From positions 1,255,635 to 1,319,634 of the forward strand of contig CP139021.1 in NCBI GenBank assembly GCA_034044135.1: a stretch of 64,000 nucleotides of DNA. The letters are read 5' to 3'. This DNA comes from Flammeovirgaceae bacterium SG7u.111. Lineage in GTDB: Bacteria > Bacteroidota > Bacteroidia > Cytophagales > Flammeovirgaceae. The position numbers and the translations under genes are program-made. Positions 25,306-32,929 of this stretch are shown one piece after another (within the stretch, counting starts at the first letter, position 1; every line of letters begins with the position of its first letter). Under the pieces are notes generated by a model, which had not been told where the DNA came from, ran no database searches, and was given only the letters and a program-made list of their open reading frames with translations.

Positions 25306-25544
25306 GTTTATTGGACTCTTTTTTACTAAAAAATTCCTATCAGAGACCCCTGCCAAATCCTTGTAGATTATCCCTATATTTGCCCGCCCAATGCCTATTT
25401 GCCGCCTGTAAGGTTTTGTGTGCAAAACACATCTTTTTGGAAGGGTGGTGTTCAAAATGGGAAAAATCGAATAGATGATTCCCGAAACTTAAACCGTAAC
25501 ACTTGGTTGAGGGGATAAAGAGTTTAATTAAATCTAAGAATAGA

Positions 25545-26267
25545 ATGGCCGTATTACCATACAAAGGAGAAGATGCTGGGAAAAAGCAGCAAGTAGCAAA
25601 AATGTTTAACAGCATCGCTGGCAAATATGATTTTCTAAATCACTTCCTTAGCCTAGGGATTGATATACGCTGGCGCAAAAAAGCCATAGGATATTTGAAG
25701 GAACAGCAACCTGAGTCTATCTTGGATGTAGCAACTGGAACTGGCGACTTGGCAATTGAGGCACTATCTTTGAAGCCTAAGAAGATAGTTGGGGTGGATA
25801 TCTCCGAAGGGATGCTCGAAGTGGGCAAAAAGAAAATTGCCAAAATGGGGGTCGATAATGTGATCGAACTCCACGTAGGCGACTCAGAAAACCTTCAATT
25901 TCCCGACAAAACTTTTGATGCAGTGATGGTCGCTTTCGGTGTAAGAAATTTCGAAAATCTGGAAAAAGGCCTTGCCGATATCAAAAGAGTATTAAAAGAC
26001 GACGGCACTTTGGTGGTGCTCGAATTTTCTAAACCTCAAAAATTTCCATTTAAGCAGATATACAACTTTTACTTCAAATTCATCTTACCGGTTATTGGAA
26101 AAGTAGTCTCAAAAGACAATGCGGCATATACTTATTTGCCGGAGTCTGTGTCTGAGTTTCCATATGGTAAATCGTTTTTGGGTATTTTAAATAAGTTGGG
26201 CTATAAATCGACGCAATGCAAAGAATTAACTTTTGGAATAAGCTCTATTTACATTGGCAAAAAATAG
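25545..26267 (+). CDS. ubiE: Demethylmenaquinone methyltransferase (MenG/UbiE)
   Basis: 240 residues from the ATG at 25545 (MAVLPYKGE); a frame-extended GTG/TTG start upstream is unlikely. The family signature is plain: VAKMFNSIAGKYDFLNHFLS, RWRKKAIGYL, the SAM-binding LDVATGTGDLAIEA, and the closing motif DDGTLVVLEFSKPQ. It methylates demethylmenaquinol with SAM in the last step of menaquinone synthesis, at the inner membrane. Its end overlaps the porT gene by 52 bases; menG followed by porT is a recurrent arrangement in Bacteroidetes. A possible -7 box (TATATTTG, 25375-25382) lies upstream without a good -33 partner. Confidence 0.95.
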   Translation: MAVLPYKGEDAGKKQQVAKMFNSIAGKYDFLNHFLSLGIDIRWRKKAIGYLKEQQPESILDVATGTGDLAIEALSLKPKKIVGVDISEGMLEVGKKKIAKMGVDNVIELHVGDSENLQFPDKTFDAVMVAFGVRNFENLEKGLADIKRVLKDDGTLVVLEFSKPQKFPFKQIYNFYFKFILPVIGKVVSKDNAAYTYLPESVSEFPYGKSFLGILNKLGYKSTQCKELTFGISSIYIGKK

Positions 26268-26950
26268 CTGTTTTTGCCCTATTGGCAACACTTAGCACAG
26301 GTGCTTTTGCCCAAGAAGCAACAAATATCAGGCTTCTTGATTTTGACAAGAAAAAAATCCACTATGGCTTTCAGCTAGGACTTTTTACCACAAACCTTAA
26401 TGTCAAACACTCACAGCACTTTGTTGATGGGCTAGACAGCACAGTGGCAGTTATCCCAAATAGAACGTACAGTTTCTCACTGGGCTTTGTAGTCAACTTT
26501 GCCCTCCAAGATGAGCTGTGGGACTTGAGGCTGCTGCCTAATGTTTCTTTCTACAACCATTCGGTTACGTTCGATTATCCCGAATCGAGCAAAACAGAGT
26601 TGATAGAAAAGCCAACTACTTTCTTGGAACTGCCCGTATTGTTAAAATACACCTCTATCAGAAGGAAAAACCACCGTTTTTACCTACTAGGTGGGTTTAC
26701 AGGAGGCATAGGTGTTGGAGGAAAAAAAGGTGCTGAAGGAACAGAAAGCCTTTCCTTAAATAACATGTTACTTGATGTGACCTATGGTGTTGGGCTTAGT
26801 GGGTACATGCAGTTATTTCACTTTGCTCCCGAAATTCGGTTTTCACATGGGCTAATAAATATGCACTCTCCTCAGGATAATATTTTTTCAAATAATATTG
26901 ATAGAATAACAACTCACAAAGTGTCTTTTATTCTCAATTTTGAAGGGTAG
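26216..26950 (+). CDS. porT: Type IX secretion outer-membrane protein PorT
   Basis: 244 residues. The signal peptide ends TGAFAQ (about residue 33), followed by an eight-stranded-barrel-like protein beginning DFDKKKIHYGFQLGLFTTNL, typical of PorT. PorT is an outer-membrane component required for T9SS, the route used by the giant adhesins and the subtilase in this window. The gene overlaps the 3' end of ubiE by 52 bases in a different frame, suggesting coupled expression. A terminator hairpin follows at 26979-27012. Confidence 0.88.
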   Translation: MQRINFWNKLYLHWQKIAVFALLATLSTGAFAQEATNIRLLDFDKKKIHYGFQLGLFTTNLNVKHSQHFVDGLDSTVAVIPNRTYSFSLGFVVNFALQDELWDLRLLPNVSFYNHSVTFDYPESSKTELIEKPTTFLELPVLLKYTSIRRKNHRFYLLGGFTGGIGVGGKKGAEGTESLSLNNMLLDVTYGVGLSGYMQLFHFAPEIRFSHGLINMHSPQDNIFSNNIDRITTHKVSFILNFEG

Positions 26951-26978
26951 AAAAGAATAACTTTTATTAGAAGAAATT

Positions 26979-27012
26979 AAGCCCATGACCTAGATTTGCC
27001 ATGGGCTTTTTT
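26979..27012. terminator. Bidirectional terminator between porT and DUF5686 gene
   Basis: The stem AAGCCCATG/CATGGGCTT (26979-26987 with 27000-27008) is followed by a T run. It lies between two convergent genes. Confidence 0.8.
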
Positions 27013-27026
27013 ATGACCTTCTTCTT

Positions 27027-29531
27027 CTAATAGGACCAGTCCTTTTTCCAAGTATCTATTATATCGAAAGATACCTTAAACCCGGTATTTGCCCCAGCTT
27101 TGCTAGATTCAGACAGTACGCCATATACGCCAAGCCTCAGCCTTCTTCTTGCTCCGAGTTTGAAAACCCGTTCTACACCTGCAAAAATTTCTTCGTGCCT
27201 AAAATTACTTTGCTGTACCCACAAAGCTCCTGCTCCTGCTACAGCCCTCAATTGCAGTTTTTTTACAAGTGGAATATTATTGACCAGCGCTCCATTAAAA
27301 TGGTGAATATGATGGGCTTCTAAAAATAAGCCATTTGCTACCATTGAGGTGTCCAATAATTGAAAAGAATGCAGCGGATTTGAGTAAAGAATAGGATCTG
27401 ATTGCCTAAACCGTTTGAGATCGATATACTCTAACCCTTTGGTGTTTAAAAATTTCCCAGCTTGTAGGGTGTAGTTCGAATTTCCCAACATGCCGAAAAT
27501 GATATTTTGTGAGATGCCAGCTTCTACATAATCGAAATCAATATCACTACCTGCTATTCCATTCCACCCTTTTCTGTACAGCATACTAAAAGTGGGAAAT
27601 TTGCTGCCCAATACTACTTTCTGATGAGGCTCTGTAGTATATCTTTGAAAGGGGGTGTATGAAAATTTAAGGTCAGTGATAAGTGCTTGATAACCCTCAA
27701 ACTTGATAGGTTCTTCTTCTTCAATTACCTCATTGATAATCGATGTTACATCATATCCGTCTAGTGATTGCCTGTTATTAAATATACCACTTGTATGAAG
27801 GTAAAATCCGTTAAATAATTCGAAGTTATGTCCAACCCGGAAATTGTCATTTAGGTAGTACGTCGAAGTACTGAGTAAATTGAGGTACGCATCATAAGGG
27901 TTTACAGAGAAAAAAGACCTGCCTCCAGAAAAATAGAAATCTGCCAGTTTGTGGGGGTTGTACCTCATCCAAAACCTTGAATTGCCTTGTAAATCGACAT
28001 TTCTCAGACCAAAGTTGGCACTTCCACTCACGCTCATCATTTTGCCATTTTTCCACCGCTTAAAAAGCGAAGCATATGGACCCAGGCGAAGACCTCCAAT
28101 TACTTCAAAATTGATCAGGCTAGTTAAAGAAGTAATGTAGATATCGGTTTTCTTTTCCATATTCCTGAAACCTATGCCATGGAGCAGCACTTCACCCAAA
28201 GTGATTTTATTATAAGCTGCTTGCACAGAGTCTTTGTATTCTTTGCTATTGATCACCGCTTCTATGCTGTCTCTGTACAGTACCGTTTTTTTCTGCTGCA
28301 GAGTGAGTGCTTCTGGGCGAGACTTGTTCCAATAGGTGGAGTCTTTTTCGTAGGCTTCTTTGGTGGTTAAACTGACCTCATTCCCAAAAAACTTAGGGGG
28401 GAAATCAAAGTCCTTTTCATATTCTTTTTGGTGAATAATGGTATTTCCCCTAAAAGTTTTGTTTCTGTTTTGCCTGCTTTCGTAGATAAATTCTTGCCGG
28501 TAAGGCACCCAAACGCTATCCCCAATGGATTTGTAATCTTGTTTCAGCTCAAAGGCATCGTATATTTTCAGCCCGCCCTTATTCAGTTCAAGATGCAACC
28601 TGTTGATGTTCCACAAGCCATCGTTGATGTACAAATAGCCTTTACAGGTAGAGTTACCCGATTTTCGGGGGATTACCTCTATTTTATAAACCACTTGCCC
28701 ATTTTCACTCAGAATATCTTCGAGTTTGTATTTATAAGAAAGGATAGAAGTTCGGCTTATGGGGGAAATTACAGGAGCTTCCGCAATTCCTTTTAAGGCT
28801 ATCAAGTTTTGGTAAAAGTTAAAATCAGTCTCGCTAAAGCGGGGAATAAATAGCCCAGAAGTATTTCCATATGCCTTGTACCCATTCCTGATTTCCTTGT
28901 ATTTATTTGGATATTGGTAATTCAGCTCAACCTCGATTTCAAGCATATTCAGCTGCTTAGTCGCCAATTGTTTTTGCCTTTCCGCCTCAAAAGGATCTTC
29001 GGGTATGCCTGCTACCTCTATGCTTACTTCTTCTTTGTCATTTTTCTTTTTCACCTCCACCGTTTCTGTAGCCTTCACATACAATTGGCTCTTGAAACTT
29101 TGGACACTTGTGAGGTTATTCTTTTTATTGTCGATCACAAACTGGATGATTTCATACGCTGGATCTTTTCTTTTAGACCGAATGATGATTTCGTCTAGCT
29201 CAGTACTGGATGTTTGCAGCCATACATTTTCTTCAATTATGTCATCTCCTATAGTGACTTGTATAGTTTGGGTTTCGAAACCTACTGCCGAAAAAACTAC
29301 ATCGTAAATACCGGGATTCGAAGTGAAGAAATACTCTCCGTTAAAGTTGGTAGTTGTTCCGGTCTGTAATTGCTTGAAAAAGATGTTGACAAAAGGAATA
29401 GGCTCTTGTTTTTCGTTCCTTACCGTGCCTTTTATGCCCTGTGCATGGGTACTGTTGCATAAAATAATAAGCAAGAGCAAGCCGGTAATCACTGGTTCTG
29501 AACCCTTGAGTCGGAGGTAGATTTGTGCCAA
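27027..29531 (-). CDS. DUF5686 outer-membrane protein with carboxypeptidase-regulatory-like domain
   Basis: 834 residues. The signal peptide (to THAQ, about 31) is followed by a carboxypeptidase-regulatory-like beta-sandwich (about 33-110: IKGTVRNEKQEPIPFVNIFF), then a long region typical of DUF5686 proteins ending in a predicted beta-barrel (last strand FKVSFDIIDTWKKDWSY). The N-terminal sandwich is the same module found at the start of SusC proteins, but there is no TonB plug here. The function of the family is not established; outer-membrane location is inferred. It stands alone between terminators. Confidence 0.85.
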   Translation of the reverse strand: MAQIYLRLKGSEPVITGLLLLIILCNSTHAQGIKGTVRNEKQEPIPFVNIFFKQLQTGTTTNFNGEYFFTSNPGIYDVVFSAVGFETQTIQVTIGDDIIEENVWLQTSSTELDEIIIRSKRKDPAYEIIQFVIDNKKNNLTSVQSFKSQLYVKATETVEVKKKNDKEEVSIEVAGIPEDPFEAERQKQLATKQLNMLEIEVELNYQYPNKYKEIRNGYKAYGNTSGLFIPRFSETDFNFYQNLIALKGIAEAPVISPISRTSILSYKYKLEDILSENGQVVYKIEVIPRKSGNSTCKGYLYINDGLWNINRLHLELNKGGLKIYDAFELKQDYKSIGDSVWVPYRQEFIYESRQNRNKTFRGNTIIHQKEYEKDFDFPPKFFGNEVSLTTKEAYEKDSTYWNKSRPEALTLQQKKTVLYRDSIEAVINSKEYKDSVQAAYNKITLGEVLLHGIGFRNMEKKTDIYITSLTSLINFEVIGGLRLGPYASLFKRWKNGKMMSVSGSANFGLRNVDLQGNSRFWMRYNPHKLADFYFSGGRSFFSVNPYDAYLNLLSTSTYYLNDNFRVGHNFELFNGFYLHTSGIFNNRQSLDGYDVTSIINEVIEEEEPIKFEGYQALITDLKFSYTPFQRYTTEPHQKVVLGSKFPTFSMLYRKGWNGIAGSDIDFDYVEAGISQNIIFGMLGNSNYTLQAGKFLNTKGLEYIDLKRFRQSDPILYSNPLHSFQLLDTSMVANGLFLEAHHIHHFNGALVNNIPLVKKLQLRAVAGAGALWVQQSNFRHEEIFAGVERVFKLGARRRLRLGVYGVLSESSKAGANTGFKVSFDIIDTWKKDWSY

Positions 29532-30003
29532 TAGTGATAATTAATTAGTGGATAGTTGAAAATTAGTACAAATGTTTTACGTGTATTTTCCCGGTTGGAA
29601 ATAATACACAAATAGTAGACGCCAAGAAACAGTATTCCGGAAGTGTACTGATGGCATCAAGGAGGTTTCTGCAGTTACCCGATTTTTCCTATACAATGTG
29701 TTGTAGGCTTAAGAGGTTGCTTGCGTGTGAACCTGTTTTTCCAAGGTAGCTGGTTTCATTAGCTATAAATCTCCGATCTGCCATGAAGTACTACACCTGA
29801 GAAATGGCTCGGTTCGCTGGGTTTTGTCTTCTATGTAAAAAATTTTTGAAATAAGTTCAAATACACAAAATCTAGTGAGGCTCAAAAAAAAATGGGAGGT
29901 TGCGCTGCATTTGCAGCTTTTTTTTTAAACTTCGTCTGTTCAACAAATTCTAGCTAAAACGGATTTGTTTCATAAATTCCCTAACCTTAATTACAGTTTA
30001 AAA
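29532..30003 (+). other. Spacer with a possible structured leader or small RNA
   Basis: 472 bases between divergent genes. On the plus strand a pairing AGAAAC...GTTTCT encloses a nested CAGTA...TACTG helix (around 29626-29674). An intrinsic-terminator-like hairpin follows at 29904-29926, with no protein gene upstream of it. The remainder shows nothing recognisable. Confidence 0.3.
29904..29926 (+). terminator. Orphan terminator-like hairpin upstream of DUF1080 gene
   Basis: GCTGC/GCAGC stem with an ATTT loop followed by nine T. No plus-strand gene precedes it, so it may end a small RNA or attenuate the leader of the gene starting at 30004. Confidence 0.55.
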
Positions 30004-30750
30004 ATGAAAAGACTTTTTTTAATCACAATTACCCTCATCACCTTTGCTTCATTGAGCCAAGCACAAGACGACAAAGAGTTGTTGCCTCCAGAAGCTACAG
30101 AATTTTACACACCCACAATAAGAAAAATTGACCCGGGAAATGCAACTACAGCCCCTTCCGATGCCATCGTGTTGTTCAACGGCAACGACCTTTCAGCTTG
30201 GGAAGGCCAAAAAGGCAGCAGGCCAAAATGGAAAGTAGAAGGCGATCATTTTACCGTTGAGCCAAAAACGGGTGGAATTACTACCAAGCAAAGCTTTGGC
30301 GATATGCAGTTGCACATAGAATGGAGATCACCCCAAGAAGTAAAAGGCGAAGGCCAAGGCAGGGGAAACAGTGGTGTTTTCCTAATGGGGAGGTACGAAG
30401 TACAAGTGTTGGATTCGTATGAGAGCAAGACCTATGTAAACGGGCAAGCTGGTAGTATTTATAAGCAATCGCCCCCGCTAGTAAATGCGATGAAACCTGT
30501 CGATCAATGGGAAGTCTATGATATCATTTGGAAAGCTCCAAGGTTCAATAAAGACGGCGCTTTGGTAAGCCCCGCTTACGTAACCGTTCTTCATAATGGG
30601 ATAGTGGTGCAAAACCATTTCCAGCTTATGGGACCAACGGAATACAGAGGAATTCCTTATTACAAAGCACATGAGGATAAATTACCAATTTCCCTGCAAG
30701 ATCATGGAAATCCTGTGAGCTACAGAAATATCTGGGTAAGAGAACTGTAG
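30004..30750 (+). CDS. Secreted DUF1080 protein (3-keto-disaccharide hydrolase-like fold)
   Basis: 248 residues from the ATG at 30004; the upstream frame extension to 29965 places the signal peptide too far in. The signal peptide is MKRLFLITITLITFASLSQA. The remainder is a concanavalin-like jelly roll with the DUF1080 landmarks IVLFNGNDLSAWE, EWRSPQ, GNSGVFLMGRYEVQVLDS and the closing NPVSYRNIWVREL. Characterised members hydrolyse 3-keto-glycosides or bind glycans; the substrate here is unknown. It is a single-gene unit with a strong terminator. Confidence 0.88.
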   Translation: MKRLFLITITLITFASLSQAQDDKELLPPEATEFYTPTIRKIDPGNATTAPSDAIVLFNGNDLSAWEGQKGSRPKWKVEGDHFTVEPKTGGITTKQSFGDMQLHIEWRSPQEVKGEGQGRGNSGVFLMGRYEVQVLDSYESKTYVNGQAGSIYKQSPPLVNAMKPVDQWEVYDIIWKAPRFNKDGALVSPAYVTVLHNGIVVQNHFQLMGPTEYRGIPYYKAHEDKLPISLQDHGNPVSYRNIWVREL

Positions 30751-30766
30751 AAACTGCTTTTTGGAT

Positions 30767-30805
30767 AAACGGGCTGCTTTCACCATGAAAGCAGCCCGTT
30801 TTTTT
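30767..30805 (+). terminator. Intrinsic terminator after DUF1080 gene
   Basis: A 15-bp stem containing AACGGGCTGCTTT and its complement (30768-30782 with 30786-30800), followed by T residues. Confidence 0.85.
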
Positions 30806-30884
30806 AGATTTCTGTAAGGGGAAAATGGCGTGTACAACCAATACTCAAAAAAATGCCTTAATTTCCCGTCTGAATTAAGGTTTT

Positions 30885-31487
30885 ATGCATCAATCACAAC
30901 CATATGAAAACTATACTAATAGCCTTTACAGTATTTTTGCGCAAAGCCACCAAGAAGAAATCCTCGAATTTCAGGAGCATTTGAACCACGAGTTCAAAGA
31001 CCCAAAAGAATCTCCTTTGACCGAAGAAGATATAAAGACTTTTGAGCACTTGGACTTTTTCCCCATCAACAAGAAATACAAGGTAACCGCTAAGTTCCAA
31101 AGAACTAGGAATTCCATTCCCTTTAAAATGAAAACTACCACGGACAGAACGCCCACCTACGAAGTATATGGAATAGCTACATTTGAGTTTGAGGGAAAAG
31201 AATACAAACTGAACATCTACCAAAGCCACGATTTGAGGCTGATGCCACAATATGCAAAGCATTTATTCCTTCCTTTCACCGACCTTACCAACGGCAAAGA
31301 ATTTTACGGAGGAGGCAGGTTTATGGACTTAGAAATTCCTGAGGGTGACAGCATCGTTATCGATTTCAACAAGGCTTATAACCCTTACTGTGCTTACAAT
31401 GGAAAGTATTCTTGCCCCATTCCCCCCAAAGAAAACGACCTTTCCATTGAGGTAAAAGCGGGAGTGAAAAAATATGGGAAACATTAA
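30885..31487 (+). CDS. DUF1684 protein with apparently frameshifted signal peptide
   Basis: The body from about residue 18 (AQSHQEEILEFQ...) is a typical DUF1684 domain, including KYKVTAKFQRT, DLTNGKEFYGGGRFMDL and FNKAYNPYCAYNGKYSCPIPP. Members are usually secreted or lipoproteins. The in-frame ATG at 30885 gives MHQSQPYENYTNSLYSIFAQ, which is not a signal peptide. An ATG at 30904 in another frame gives MKTILIAFTVF, a signal-peptide start, and adding one T to the T-run at 30934-30938 would join it to FAQSHQEE. I therefore suspect a one-base deletion. If real, the product would lose export. Function of the family is not established. Confidence 0.75.
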   Translation: MHQSQPYENYTNSLYSIFAQSHQEEILEFQEHLNHEFKDPKESPLTEEDIKTFEHLDFFPINKKYKVTAKFQRTRNSIPFKMKTTTDRTPTYEVYGIATFEFEGKEYKLNIYQSHDLRLMPQYAKHLFLPFTDLTNGKEFYGGGRFMDLEIPEGDSIVIDFNKAYNPYCAYNGKYSCPIPPKENDLSIEVKAGVKKYGKH

Positions 31488-31680
31488 GAAGCTGATGAAT
31501 AGATATGTGAAAAAGTAGTTCCCATGCTTAAACCTTTCTCATAAAAGTGATAGAGAGATCGCTAGAAGCATAATTTTACAGAAAAATTTGCAAAGCAATT
31601 CGGTTTAGGTATAAATTAGGGAATACTAGCCTAATACATTTTCCCAACCAAAAACTTTTTCAATAAAACCAATCAGAAAA

Positions 31681-32784
31681 ATGAACCAAGAAAGCCGTTG
31701 GTACGAAAACAAAATATTACTCCTTTTCTCGCTTCTTTTTATGTACCCCGTTGGGTTGATTTTTTTGTGGATTAGGAAGACGAGTACAGTTAAAAAAGTG
31801 TTTTTCACTGCGGTAGGAGGATTTGCCGCGCTATTTACCACCACCTTTACTTTCGGGATACTTTTTGCTATTTTCCACACCACAGATTATTATGCCAACG
31901 GTATGAGGGACTATGAAAATAAAGCCTATGCCCAGGCGGTGCATTCCTTTAACCAAGTTCCCGAAGACGATGAAATGTATGCAGAGGCACAAAAAAAGCT
32001 GACCGAAGCCCAAGAGCAAATAAAGTTGGAAGAAGCCCGCAAGGAAAGTATCCGTAATACGGCTTACAATGATCTGTCGGCGAATGTGGAACCTCTTATA
32101 AGTGGTCAACAAAATTATTCTGTGCTGCTGTACGATATGGAAAGCCCGAGCTCAGGAAGTGAAGATGTGTATCAACAAAAGTACAAGGTTGTATTGGAAA
32201 ATGCCGAGGGAATTCCTTATGATACTATCACCGATTGGATGACGGTAAGCGATACTGCTTTTGATTATTTCATAGAAGACCAGGGCATGGAGCTTATGGG
32301 TGTTTCTGATCAACAAGTGAGTAGGCACAGCAGCCCTCCTGGTTATAATCGCTACGTGGGCAACACGCAATATGGTACATGGCACACCGATAGCAGTGGT
32401 GATAGTTTTTGGGAGTTTTATGGTAAGTATACCATGCTCCGAAGTATTTTTGGCTATTCCAGACCTATTTACCAATATTCTTACCACGATTACAACGATT
32501 ATTACAGAGGGAGGACTTCGTATTATGGACCACCTTCCACCACGGGGAAAGGCTATGCCTACGGGACTGGAAGTGCAAATGCATCCAAGCAAAACCCGAG
32601 AGGTCTTTCGGCAAAAGTACAGAGTAGGGTAACCCGAAGTGGAAGTAGTGGGTACACGGCTAAAAGCTCTTTCAAGTCGAACGTGAATAATTCCATAACC
32701 AGAAGTAGCAGCCGAATAAGCAGATCGAATTCCCGAACTTCTTCTATGCGAACTAGCTCTTCTTCGAGCCGAGGTGGAAAGTAA
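31681..32784 (+). CDS. Membrane protein with Ser/Arg-rich C-terminal tail
   Basis: 367 residues of no family I recognise. Two transmembrane helices near the N terminus (about 10-30 and 38-64) are followed by a charged helical stretch (about 75-120, EDDEMYAEAQKKLTEAQEQI) that resembles a single TPR-like or coiled-coil segment, then a Tyr-rich middle (about 215-275). The tail (about 300-367) is built of Ser, Arg, Thr and Gly with repeated SRxSR-like blocks and ends SSSSRGGK. Such tails are often disordered and may bind nucleic acid or other acidic polymers. A hairpin terminator follows. Confidence 0.7.
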   Translation: MNQESRWYENKILLLFSLLFMYPVGLIFLWIRKTSTVKKVFFTAVGGFAALFTTTFTFGILFAIFHTTDYYANGMRDYENKAYAQAVHSFNQVPEDDEMYAEAQKKLTEAQEQIKLEEARKESIRNTAYNDLSANVEPLISGQQNYSVLLYDMESPSSGSEDVYQQKYKVVLENAEGIPYDTITDWMTVSDTAFDYFIEDQGMELMGVSDQQVSRHSSPPGYNRYVGNTQYGTWHTDSSGDSFWEFYGKYTMLRSIFGYSRPIYQYSYHDYNDYYRGRTSYYGPPSTTGKGYAYGTGSANASKQNPRGLSAKVQSRVTRSGSSGYTAKSSFKSNVNNSITRSSSRISRSNSRTSSMRTSSSSSRGGK

Positions 32785-32810
32785 GTTTTTTTGGGATGCC
32801 TATTTATTCA

Positions 32811-32841
32811 ACCAACGGGGATTTACTCCGTTGGTTTTTTT
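32811..32841 (+). terminator. Terminator after Ser/Arg-rich membrane protein gene
   Basis: ACCAACGG pairs with CCGTTGGT across a short loop and is followed by seven T. Confidence 0.8.
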
Positions 32842-32871
32842 ATGCCTTTTTCTTATTTACTTTTCTAAACA

Positions 32872-32900
32872 CAAAAAAGCTCCACCATAATGGTGGAGCT
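32872..32900 (-). terminator. Terminator after subtilase operon
   Basis: GCTCCACCA/TGGTGGAGC stem preceded on the plus strand by six A, so on the minus strand the hairpin is followed by six T. It ends the operon that runs from 42382. Confidence 0.8.
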
Positions 32901-32929
32901 CCTGTCTAATTTATATAACCTAATCTTAT

